A stretch of DNA of 28,521 nt from Chondrus crispus. Its lineage: Eukaryota > Rhodophyta > Florideophyceae > Gigartinales > Gigartinaceae. Location of the stretch: assembly GCF_000350225.1 (NCBI RefSeq), contig NW_005178556.1:1-28521 (forward strand). The letters are read 5' to 3'. The notes below the pieces were generated by a model, which saw only the letters and a program-made list of their open reading frames with translations, was not told where the DNA came from and searched no databases. Positions 1-9,210 of the stretch are shown piece after piece; positions within the stretch are counted from its first letter, which is position 1; every line of letters begins with the position of its first letter. A program made the position numbers and the translations under genes.

Positions 1-2
1 CG

Positions 3-635
3 CTTCCCGGCGCCGCCGTCGCCGACCTTCTCATCCAGACGTGCAAGAAGCTCAACCTGACCGCGGTTTACTTCAACCGCTCCGTCCTCCCGCACCGCGT
101 GGCTCTCGAGCACACCGTCGCCGCGCGCCTGCGTGACGCGGGTATCGCCGTCGAGCGCTTCTGGGGGAACGTGCTGCAGGCGCCCACGGACGCCGCCTTG
201 GCCAAACGCAAGAGCAAGGACGAGGGCGCGCACTCCCTCACAGCCATGACTAAACGCCTGGCGGCTGGCGTCGCCGCCCCGGAGCGCGCGCCGGAGCGCA
301 TCCCGCGCATCCCGGTCGCCGCACGCCAGATCAAGGGGCAGATCCCGATCAACGGGAAAGTGGGTGGAGGGAGCCTCAAGGGCTTGCGTATGCTGGAGCG
401 GATGGAAAGGAGAACCGAGACTCTCGCTATTGAGAGCACCCCGGATCTTGCTATCCACATGAAGCTGTTTTTGGATTATGGTGCCGTTAGTGGCAAGATG
501 GTCGCGCAGAAGACCGTCCAGGTTATGGGCGCGTGCAAGGGGAGGACTTTTTCAGAGCTCGTTTGGAGGGATTATGCATGCTTTGCGGCGCATCGTGGCG
601 CAGGTGTGGTGCTTAAGCAGCCTGTGGCGATATGA
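3..635 (+). CDS. Cryptochrome/photolyase-family protein, CRY-DASH-like, 5' end outside window, C-terminus truncated
   Basis: The frame is open from the left edge and ends at TGA 633-635, giving 210 codons. The first ~55 residues match the end of the photolyase N-terminal alpha/beta domain: AVYFNRSVLPHR, then a helix and GIAVERFWGNVLQAP, the usual 'coloured residue, Pro, short helix, G-I-x-V, L-x-x-P' order. A basic linker and a GGGSLKGLRMLERM segment follow, resembling the GGE-x-x-A-L-x-R-L start of the FAD-binding domain. After that come a 'GAVSGKMV' segment (G-x-(I/L)-S in the family) and SELVWRDYACF, matching the E-L-(I/L)-W-R-(D/E)-(F/Y) motif as in CRY-DASH. The stop comes about 17 residues later, where roughly 200 more residues of FAD-binding domain are expected. 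I found no DWR or SNRxRQ-type continuation downstream. It may be a pseudogene, a naturally short homologue, or continue through an intron I could not find. The family call is fairly sure; the subtype is not. Confidence 0.6.
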   Translation, partial: LPGAAVADLLIQTCKKLNLTAVYFNRSVLPHRVALEHTVAARLRDAGIAVERFWGNVLQAPTDAALAKRKSKDEGAHSLTAMTKRLAAGVAAPERAPERIPRIPVAARQIKGQIPINGKVGGGSLKGLRMLERMERRTETLAIESTPDLAIHMKLFLDYGAVSGKMVAQKTVQVMGACKGRTFSELVWRDYACFAAHRGAGVVLKQPVAI

Positions 636-1564
636 TGAGGTAGGATTCGCAAAAGCTGAGAGCAATGTCGACAGGTGACAGATGGCCTCTGCGCTGGTTT
701 TCTGAGGATGCGCCGGACGAGGAAACTAGAACCTCCACTTGCGCGTGAGGGAATTCAGAGCAAGGCTTTTTCTTCGAAACTCCGCCGGTTGCGAAGACCA
801 CTCACCTGCGAAGGTGTAGTTGCTATTAGTTGTACCTAAATATAACAGTCATGTTCTTTTTTCAAAGCCTGAAGCCACGCCAATAACTAAGTGGCTAGAC
901 GTCATACTTCCGCTCCTCTCGAGACGGGCCCTCTGTTCCACCGTAGGCGAGTATGCGTTTGTTTCTCATCGAATTACTCCGGTCAATAGCGGTTGTCAGT
1001 ACAGTAGAGTCTTCGTTTACAAAGGCGATGGATGTGCGTAGTCTCTCAGACCATATTGAATGGGTATCAGAGCTCGACGTCAAGTCTTGGCGCTGGCACC
1101 ATACTTTGTCTACCTTTTTGCTTCCTTTTGAGAAACATGATCACAGTTTCGGTATTTATGAGATAGGCCGATGGGTGTACCGCACCAAATGGTTGGAAGA
1201 CTAAATGTGAAGTCAAAAAGGCGTACATATAAAAGAGCTCTCAAACCACCCGGTTGAAGTTGCGGATGGATCAATTCTCCTGTAGTATTGTACTTGCAAC
1301 TAAGACCAAGGTAGCCATAGAAAAGGGTTCTTTTCTGATCGTCGCAAGACCTGCCGAGCCATGAAGGGGAAAGGGCAAAAGATCGAAACCAGTCAAAACC
1401 ACATCACACTCGTTTGTCCGTACGGTTGATGAGACATGGTCGAACCCACAATTGTGTCTCTAAAAAAGCCGAAAGATTATCTTCTTCTCGTGCAACAAGC
1501 AAAAAGAGTCGTGCTCGCTGGGAAAAGCTACATATTCTTGACATCGAAGTCGTAGGAATCACTA

Positions 1565-1611
1565 GTATCTGCAGGCATTTCTCGAACCATCCGATTACTC
1601 ACTGCAGATAC
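1565..1611. repeat. 10-bp perfect inverted repeat
   Basis: GTATCTGCAG (1565-1574) is repeated as its exact reverse complement CTGCAGATAC (1602-1611), with 27 bases between. No gene is adjacent. Function is unknown and chance is possible. Confidence 0.5.
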
Positions 1612-3125
1612 GTCATTTAAAGAAGATCATCTCTGACTCATGGTCCGATGTGCAGCGAAGCAGGGAACGGCGTTGAGCACCACTGCCCGCATTCCGAGAT
1701 GCCTAGGTCGAGAAAATTTAAGACTGGTGACATATCTGAATACTTCTCTTCGCCCCAAACAGTGGGATGCAACCACTTTCGAGATGTTCAAACAAACTGC
1801 TGAATTTCAGGTTTCCGAGGGCAATTTATAATCCTATCTGGTCAGGAGCTAATTCTTTGCTATGAAGTGCAGTCCATGGTAAGAAACTCGGAAGATGAGT
1901 GTATGTGGGGCAACGTTACCGGAATGTATTTGTCACAATGCATATCTAAGGACAACTTAAGTCATAAGTCTGTGTCCTGCTTGCCGTTCTCTCGGGTATA
2001 TTTCATTTGATAATGTCAGTCATTCCTCGTCCTAAACTCGTGTACACCTTCTTTGTGCGGTTCAAGCTAGTGGGTGACTCATTGCGACAACAAACCTCCC
2101 CATACGTTCGCTCTTGACAAACGAGCTATTGGGCTGTATTTTAAATGGTGATGGAATGCTAGACGAGGCTCTGCCACCCACACTAGAACCGACAGATGGC
2201 CTACCGGCCGACACTTTCGATATAGATAGGAAGGGATTACTACGACAACGATAGAACTCGCGCGTTCTGTTTGTTAAACTATTTTTCGGAAAGATGAAAA
2301 AAACATTCGAGAAAGGACAGATTTGAAAGTGAGCATGCTCATAACGTTTCTTCAATATAGTTATGGCTTTGGACGCTCCAGTAGAACTGCTAAGGACCAG
2401 ACAATATCTCATACCGCTTCGCAATAAGAGGCTGTAATTGAAGCAACTCATGCCACTGGTGAGGTTCTGTTTACATGATGTACTGCATGTGACGTCAGTG
2501 GCGGATAGAGTCTACGCTTGACATCTCGACGCCGATCAAAGTGCATGTGATCCAGAATGACCGCAAAGAACGACATCTAGCGAGAGCCGGGGAGCAAAAC
2601 CGTCCGAGGAGACCGATACCCGTACCATAACTCAATCCATACTCTGCTGCATTTAGTTTTGGAAAGTCCTTCGAAATATGCGAAAGCATAGTCCACGAAC
2701 GTCTCTGTCGTTTTACGATGCTTGCGGGACTGAACTCGAAATATGTGTGAATGATACAAGTGTGTTGCCACGGGGGTGCAGCAAGCACGATCCAACTGGA
2801 TTTATCCCGTATTCCTCTCTCTCTAGGCACTTTCATTTCTCCATCTTGAGTCTACTGCACAAATCTTTGTGCATGCTTCCACGCTACTCGGAATATAGCA
2901 ACATGTCATTGCGTCCCGCAAACAACAACTAACTCACCATCCGGAAAGGCTCAAAGGGTCTTATCAAAACCCAAGGTTGTTAGATGGTCATCTGCGCCAG
3001 TTCTCCGAAGTCAAGGTCTTTTGGAGAAATGATCTGTAATTATCAGACCCAGATATATGATTGTTTGAAGGAAAGAACAACACTCTGTTTGCCAGATATG
3101 GCAGCTAATCACGATTTCCCCTTAT

Positions 3126-3160
3126 TTAAAAAGGGCTATTGGCCTAATAGGCCTTTTTAA
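3126..3160. repeat. Long near-perfect palindrome
   Basis: The left arm TTAAAAAGGGCTATTGG (3126-3142) and the right arm 3143-3160, whose reverse complement begins TTAAAAAGGCCTATT, pair almost completely with no loop. The AT-rich outer part and GGCC core could extrude as a cruciform or fold as an RNA hairpin. It lies in the gene-free interval, so a link to a gene is not visible. Confidence 0.6.
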
Positions 3161-4820
3161 TTAAGTATTTTCCCGTTGTGCTTTGTCCAGAAACCCAACT
3201 ACTGTACCATCTACAGTACTATTCCCTTGCTGTCGTTAAGAATTAAGTTTAGTTGGAAATCTTTAGAAGTACCCTCTAGACGCCATTGAATGGAGATGCC
3301 ATCCTACTTTTTTCCCAACAAAGGGAACTGCGAATCATACTAGTCACAACATTTATGGTAACACTAAATCACTGAGGTGCATGCAGTGCATTGATTCCGT
3401 GGACAAAGATCTTCCTTTACTGCGCAGCGAAGTCAGCCCCTCGACAGAGTCCCAGCAAAGCATCATGCACAGTAATTACGGCATCGAGCACACACGCGGG
3501 ACAGTCACCCCAAGTCTTGACGATCCGCCCTGACGTGGAAGACGTTACAGCCTATCATTCTTCTAGCAAAAGATGAAGGCAATTCGGCATGAACATAATT
3601 CTCGGTCTTTTCTATCATGCTAGCACGCAATGTTCTGCCCTCCCACAGTAGCAACCCGCACCTTCAGTGATCTTCTGAGAATACACGGACTCCCACGATA
3701 CCTTACTCTGTTTGAGGCTACATAGAGACGGCGGGCCCAGAGTAGAAGAGTGAGCTAGTTAGAGGACGAATAACGCCCACGCGATTTGCAACTGTGGCTT
3801 GTAGTGATACATATATAATGTAGGGGACAACAGGACGAGGCTACCGCAGCACTTGTTATACATGTCATGTTAGGTGACTGTGCACAACCAAATCCCTCGG
3901 AGATGACGCGATAAACTGAACACTGCTTCGGGCCAGTTCTTCACTTTGACAGCATGTTCTGCAAAGTGTGCAGACTGTACAGTACATACTGTACCCATGT
4001 ACACGTACATATTTATATATCCATACAGCAGAGTAGGTTTTAGGATATTTGCAGGTTTCGAAAGGCGATAGAAAATTTCGCTTGATGCTCCACATGAGAC
4101 TGGTCTCAGGTTGTTTCCGTTTTTCCATGGGAAGAGCAGTGGGTACGTATTGCCCTCTACCCGCGATGTCGACTTGCAAGCATGGGGGTCTTGGAAATGC
4201 TTAACTTCAATGTCGACAATTTGACTCGCCAGTACTCTACGTAGCTCGCCTTCACATACTAAAAGAATCTTGTCTCACTGACGGGCATATTTCCTTTGTC
4301 TCGTTCAGAATAGCATTTCTCTTTCATGGCTCCACTCGAAACTGCAACGAGATAACGGCAATAGAGCGACCCTGTATTGTGTGCTGGTCCGAAAGCACAG
4401 ACATGAACGGTGTGTCACTACTCGTTACAATTCTCTGCATCTACATGACAAGCGTACGTACGACATAAAAATTCGCGAGCCGCCTTGGTCTCTACTGCGA
4501 AATGTTCTGAAACGTTTTCAGCATGAATGAGGACTCTTCGTTTCGGCACAATGCCATTCTTGTTACCTAGACCGTGAGGGTTGTCTTGAGGGTGAGCTGT
4601 GCTACTCCGGCATACAGTTATGATACAGTATAAGGTAGCCCCCACACGGAGCATGTCGTTTATTAAGCCCATTTGCAATGTTTGCCTGGAGAAGACAAGA
4701 GCTCACATGTCTTGCACTACGCATTGCAATCGTTAACCGCCGGGAAGTCTTTCCAAAGGTGACATGTAGAACGGATTGCGCCTGACGCGACCACCTTCCT
4801 TTTCTGCTGCTCCTACTCTC

Positions 4821-4834
4821 CTGTACATGTACAG
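4821..4834. repeat. 14-bp perfect palindrome CTGTACATGTACAG
   Basis: The sequence CTGTACATGTACAG is its own reverse complement. It is the most symmetrical instance of the TGTAC/GTACA-rich words scattered through this non-coding region. Confidence 0.5.
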
Positions 4835-6684
4835 AAACGTTAGAAAGAATACATGAACTTGGCAACCTATCTCAGTATTTGCTGTATTGGAATTAGCGGG
4901 TGTTCCTCTTCAGTATCTTGCCTTTCATGCAACCCGCAAGATAGGAATGGGCAATTCTTGATGGCCACTGCGTAATAGGCACCTGCTCCTCAGCTTTTCA
5001 GGGCTTTGTTTATGGTACGCTTCCAATCCAAGGTACTTGTATCTAGATGCGGCATTGCCGGCGGGACATTCAAAGGGAGCTGCAACTGTCATACACCTTC
5101 AATCTCTCGATATGATTGAATTGATAAGAGTAATGGATTGAACCCTGCGTATCTAAAAGCAGTCAGCAAGAGTGACTAAGCCTCTTCCACGTCTGACTCA
5201 TATGACGCTTTATCGATCTTGAATAATGCGAATTTCCGATTTTAGGACTTCGAACGGTGGGCCAGCCAGATAAAACTGTATAATCCGCTTCTCTTATCCC
5301 TGCAGTAATGATCTAATGTTGTATTGCATGCAAGATTTGACTTTCATGTCTTCGGTACGGCTGAGCATAACAGCCTCTTCATGTGTAAACGAGCGGCACC
5401 CTTCGAAGTTTGAAGTTTGAAGCGTACTTTTTCAGCCGTGGCATTGCAAAAGTGACTGTGCAACAGTGATGTAGCCGAGGACAGTTCCGTACTGTATATA
5501 CTATTGATCGTCTGTACGGTACAGTATGCTGGAGAACGGCTCTGAGGTGCGTACAGCGACACGCAGCAATGTGCATCAGCGGACAGGTGAGGCGCGGGCG
5601 ACCGCGTTGCTGGCAAGCGTTTTCGGGAGGCGGCAGTCATAGAAAGAATGACAGCAGCTCTTTTCCTGCTGACCATCTTCGCACTGGAAGTATACAATGG
5701 ATGTCTTGTCGCAGTTGCCTTCAGCAACTCTAGATCGTTGCCTTGAAGGATGCGTTAGTATAGGGGAGGCCGTAACCTGGAAAATTTTAGCGAATCTAGT
5801 AAAGTGGTGGCTAGATCATGGCATCTTTGAGTGCTGATACTCACCATCGAAGAGCGGATTTTTCTAGCTGTGAGACAACTCTGGGGCATGATGCAAAGTA
5901 TTGATTCTGTGCACGTCAGAGAAATGCAAGCTAGATCCTACACGCCAGTGAGTTGGGAGAGGCATTGGCAAAACGAGAACTACCCGGAACACTCGGGAAT
6001 CGGACAGCTTCGGTCGGGACAGTCCGGCCTGGCTTGACCGGCATTTGATTAGTATTACAGTTCCGTACGTATTGTAACCTTGGTATATTTCGTCCCGTAT
6101 CCCTCGAGAGGTACCCTTCTGAATAGTAGCACTGTACGATGTCGTACGCTGTATAGTATGCTACGGATATCAACAGCTGAGAGGAAACAGCTAAAACAAC
6201 CATTGACAGATACGGCCGATGGCTTCGAGGATGGCTTTCAGGGTTGATAGAAGACTGCAATGTCCCAGCCTTTGAGCACACTGGCGTTCTTTGGTTGCTG
6301 TGGGGGCTTTTTTGTTGCTTCACCTGAAAATCTGTACGGTTCTGCTTTGCTGAACTTGCAGAAAAGATTGGGTGGAAATCATGACTAAATACAGCAATTC
6401 AGATCTTGGAATGAATTAAGCATTAAATTCATACATATTAACGAAGATAGACGGGCAATGCAGCACCTACTACTGGGACAGGTGCCACGTAATTTGTTCT
6501 ACTGCACGTCCAGCACTTTCGTTGTTGCAGTGCTGTACTGTAATGCGTTGATGGCACTAACCTTAGCACTGGAAAAAAACTCTGAAGTGAAGAGCGTCGG
6601 CATCACATAAATTTGTCCAACTCCGGCTCATGTAGCGAGACGCGATTATTATCTATGTGCTACTGTCATCGTCGCATTACCATA

Positions 6685-6782
6685 CAGAGCCCCCGAAAGA
6701 GAACAAAGTTTCTGAGGGACACTTACAGAAAAAACAAACGTTAGTCTATTAATGAACGTTTTTTTTTAGATACGGGGCTCTG
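6685..6782. mobile_element. 98-bp foldback / MITE-like element
   Basis: The left end CAGAGCCCCCG (6685-6695) is matched by CGGGGCTCTG (6773-6782) in inverted orientation, with one extra C on the left. Inside, an A-rich segment ending in ACGTT (about 6729-6742) is mirrored by AACGTT followed by a T run (about 6755-6768), so most of the 98 bp folds on itself. TA precedes the left end; on the right TA lies one base further out. This resembles a small non-autonomous DNA transposon or foldback element. It encodes nothing. Confidence 0.45.
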
Positions 6783-7160
6783 CTAATGAAACCCCTATGT
6801 CTTTGTCCGGAGTGCATAGAGCTCCATTCTGAGTAATTTTAAATCCGCAGTGTCTTGATTTATTTCCCAAGACATGCACAGTACAGTGCTTCGCCATAGG
6901 ACATTATAAGCCTCTGCATGACCGCCAGCTTCCTACAGAATACCATTTCATACAGTATGCAAGGTGTCCTTCACTCTCTAATGATAAGGGCAGCGGCGCT
7001 TGACATGAATGAAAACGGAACCTTCCGGCGAGAGGCACTTCAGTTCACCCTATCTAGGTTTCTCTCTCTATGCCTCGTCATACTGAACTCATCTTATCCC
7101 CAGGCGATCCTGTCTCTGTCAAGGCTGCGCGGTACAATGCTTCGTGCCTCCCTTTTGGGA

Positions 7161-7170
7161 TATATAAAGG
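7161..7170 (+). promoter_or_regulatory. TATA box of the LPMO-like gene
   Basis: TATATAAAGG lies 111 bases upstream of the ATG at 7281, which would give a 5' leader of about 80-90 bases if transcription starts ~30 bases downstream. The housekeeping genes on the right of the window have no comparable element, so this gene may be under regulated rather than constitutive control (inference). Confidence 0.6.
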
Positions 7171-7280
7171 CCACAGTGGTAGCATCGACCCAGGCAAATC
7201 AACCCTTCCTCACGCAAGCAAGCATCCTAACGAACAACAAAAGCCGCAACTCATCTGATACACATTTTCTTTCTTTCGCG

Positions 7281-8334
7281 ATGTTTTCCACTTCTCTTGT
7301 TGCACTTCTGCTAGTCAGTGCTGTATACGGTCATTCTTCTATGACTGAACCTAGATCTACAGCCCCCAAAGTACGTGTCAGAGCACCTTCAGCCAAACTT
7401 TACTGATCATCAAAAATCATCTCTAACCATCTCCCGCCTGAACAAATTTTCCCATCAGGAATGTGGATTGGGTGGAGCAGTCAAGCCTGGTGGCCCCATT
7501 CGATTTTGCAGCGGTCCATGTGATATAATATCCAATACATTTCTAAAGAGCTCAAGCCCAGTCCGTCCGAGCGCTACCTACAGAAGGGGTCAAAAGGTGA
7601 CCATCAAATATAATCGCAACAACCACGGCCCCGGCGGATTTGTCCGCCTGACGCTCGTCCCCGTTGACAAGATGATGGATAAGCAGGCCCACTCCAGAAA
7701 TGCCTTCCATTACGGTTGCTGGGGAGCCAACCCTGTCCCGGCCACGCGTGCAGACTTTGCTATGGATAGGTGGGGATTCAATATAGCCGGTGGAGACGGC
7801 TCACTGCATAGGCTGACAAAGGCCTACCACATAACAGAAATAACCATTCCCACTGTTGTCCCCAACGGAAACTACGTTCTTGGATGGACTTGGTTCGGCG
7901 GTGTTGGTGGCACAATCGAGAAGAATATCCCTGCGAGGCCCTTTCCCAGTGGCTTCTTTGGAGACTACTATTCATGCTCCTTTGTCCGCATCGAAGGCGG
8001 TGCCCCAGTGGCCAGTTCATACCGCCCTGTCTTCATCAACGATATGCAGAGTAGATGGCCTCGTGGATGTCACGCATCCGCAGATGCGCCTGGTCTATGT
8101 GAAGTCGAACCATGCAAGACTTTACCAGCGAGACAACAAGTTCCGCGCGCCTTCAAATCAGGCCCGCCTCCAGTCTTGAAACCGAACCAGTTCAAGCCGC
8201 CGCCATGCAGTCGTCCCAAGAACAAGGGCTTCTGTGGAGCCGCGCCAACTCCCGTTCCATTCGTAGAGACCCTGCAAGAGGCATACCGCAAATTGTTCTT
8301 CTCTAGGGAGAAATTTGTGGGGAGACGTTGCTAA
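7281..8334 (+). CDS. Secreted LPMO-like (chitin-binding type-4-like) protein, two exons
   Basis: Exon 1 is 7281-7370 and exon 2 is 7459-8334, together 321 residues. Residues 1-17 (MFSTSLVALLLVSAVYG) form a signal peptide whose predicted cleavage leaves His18 at the mature N-terminus, followed by SSMTEPRS. An N-terminal His followed by 'x-x-M-x-x-P-x-S' is typical of lytic polysaccharide monooxygenases, where it forms half of the copper histidine brace. His86 in NRNNHGPGGFVRLTLVP is the likely second brace histidine. Further family-like segments are NGNYVLGWTWFGG (168-178) and FGDYYSCSFVRIEGG (197-211), whose Tyr could be the axial residue. Cysteines at 32, 47, 51, 117 and 203 suggest disulphides. 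After ~215 comes a Pro/Cys-rich tail without a recognised binding module. By analogy it would oxidise a polysaccharide outside the cell; substrate and CAZy family cannot be told from sequence alone. The assignment rests on motifs. Confidence 0.7.
7371..7458 (+). other. Intron of the LPMO-like gene (88 bp)
   Basis: The donor is AAA|GTACGT at 7371 and the acceptor CCATCAG|GAA ends at 7458. A CTAAC branch-point-like site lies at 7423-7427, about 31 bases before the acceptor. Both exon ends are in phase 0, and splicing joins the signal-peptide exon to the conserved body. Without splicing the first exon's frame stops at about 7406. Confidence 0.75.
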
Positions 8335-9210
8335 CTTTATCGAAGCGTGGTGTATAGAAACCTGCTCTGCAAACAAAGGTTATCGAAAGATAGATTCAGA
8401 ATGAAGGCTGTAACAATGTATCCTCTTCCAGTACTGTTGGCCAGATCATTACCTTAAAGTTTAGCAAAAAGCAATGACACTCAACTCAAAGAATCAAACG
8501 TGTGCTTATTGCGCGCTTTGCTTCCCTAAAAGCATTAATATATGCTTTAGAGAGTTTTGGTTTTTTGCGAATGGGGAGTTAACTCTTCTGCGCTTCAAGG
8601 CATTTGAGATTGGATCCGTACTATACAGCTAAAGAAGATACTGGCAAGCGTAGGTAGTCTCTCTCTATGAGATATCGTTTCCATGATGATCATCGTCAAG
8701 CGTGAACGAAGCTGTACTATGAACGAAGCAAGTGTGCTTTTTACTGAAATTGTATTGCAACTGAAAAGAGGGACGCATCGCAATTCAGGCGGAAACGGAG
8801 AGGCTCCTGTCTTCGTGGTTGGCGTTGTTTGAAGGCGGATATTTGTTCTTGTCTCGATGGTGTTTGCGGATGCCGAAATGGAGACATGACTTCGCATACT
8901 CACACAAAGAGTTTGCGCAACTCTCTTGAGAGAAAGCCCCAAGGCACAATAGCAAACCAAAAGGGACAAGACCTGCCGCGCAGGAGAGGTAACTACGGTT
9001 GTATTAGGTCTTGAGAGCAGTCACGGTCCACCACATCAGATATGATGTGGGCAGTGGAAAACAGAATGTCTACGAAATGACGTTTTCAATTGCATTTGCT
9101 TTAAATGATATCGCATATACAGCATAACCTCGTAAATCACTACAAACTGCCGAACTCGGCCTTCACTACAGTAATCCTTTCAGTTCCTCAGATATGCGAC
9201 AAAAGTGAAG
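8335..9210. other. Intergenic region between LPMO-like gene and transposase gene
   Basis: No gene is seen. A 124-codon minus frame at 8595-8969 has no family-like pattern. Two small hairpins are present: CTAAA(A)GCAT...ATGCTTTAG at 8526-8550 and the one at 9031-9050. The stretch probably contains the 3' ends of both flanking transcripts, which converge here. Confidence 0.5.
9031..9050. repeat. 8-bp perfect inverted repeat with 4-base loop
   Basis: CCACATCA (9031-9038), GATA loop, TGATGTGG (9043-9050). The symmetry extends imperfectly outward (TCCAC on the left, GTGGA on the right). It lies 160 bases beyond the stop of the transposase ORF, on its 3' side. Its role is unknown. Confidence 0.5.

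Larger units (their letters stand above)
640..7160. other. Gene-free interval of about 6.5 kb
   Basis: No reading frame here looks like a real protein. The longest are 113-130 codons (for example 2062-2451, 5344-5727 and 5931-6323, all minus); they are low in recognisable motifs and have no convincing continuation by splicing. What is visible is non-coding: inverted repeats at 1565-1611, 3126-3160 and 6685-6782, a 14-bp palindrome at 4821-4834, and many copies of TACTGTA/TACAGTA-like words. No tRNA, rRNA or snRNA was recognised. Old transposon remnants are the likeliest content, but I cannot assign them to a family. Confidence 0.5.

Noticed and set aside
2062..2451. 129-codon minus-strand frame in the gene-free interval
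   Set aside because: No family-like pattern, no good context, and composition like translated non-coding DNA.
5931..6323. 130-codon minus-strand frame
   Set aside because: No recognisable motif, and it overlaps TACTGTA-rich non-coding sequence.
8595..8969. 124-codon minus-strand frame between the LPMO-like and transposase genes
   Set aside because: Ser/Thr/Ile-rich without motifs; probably chance.
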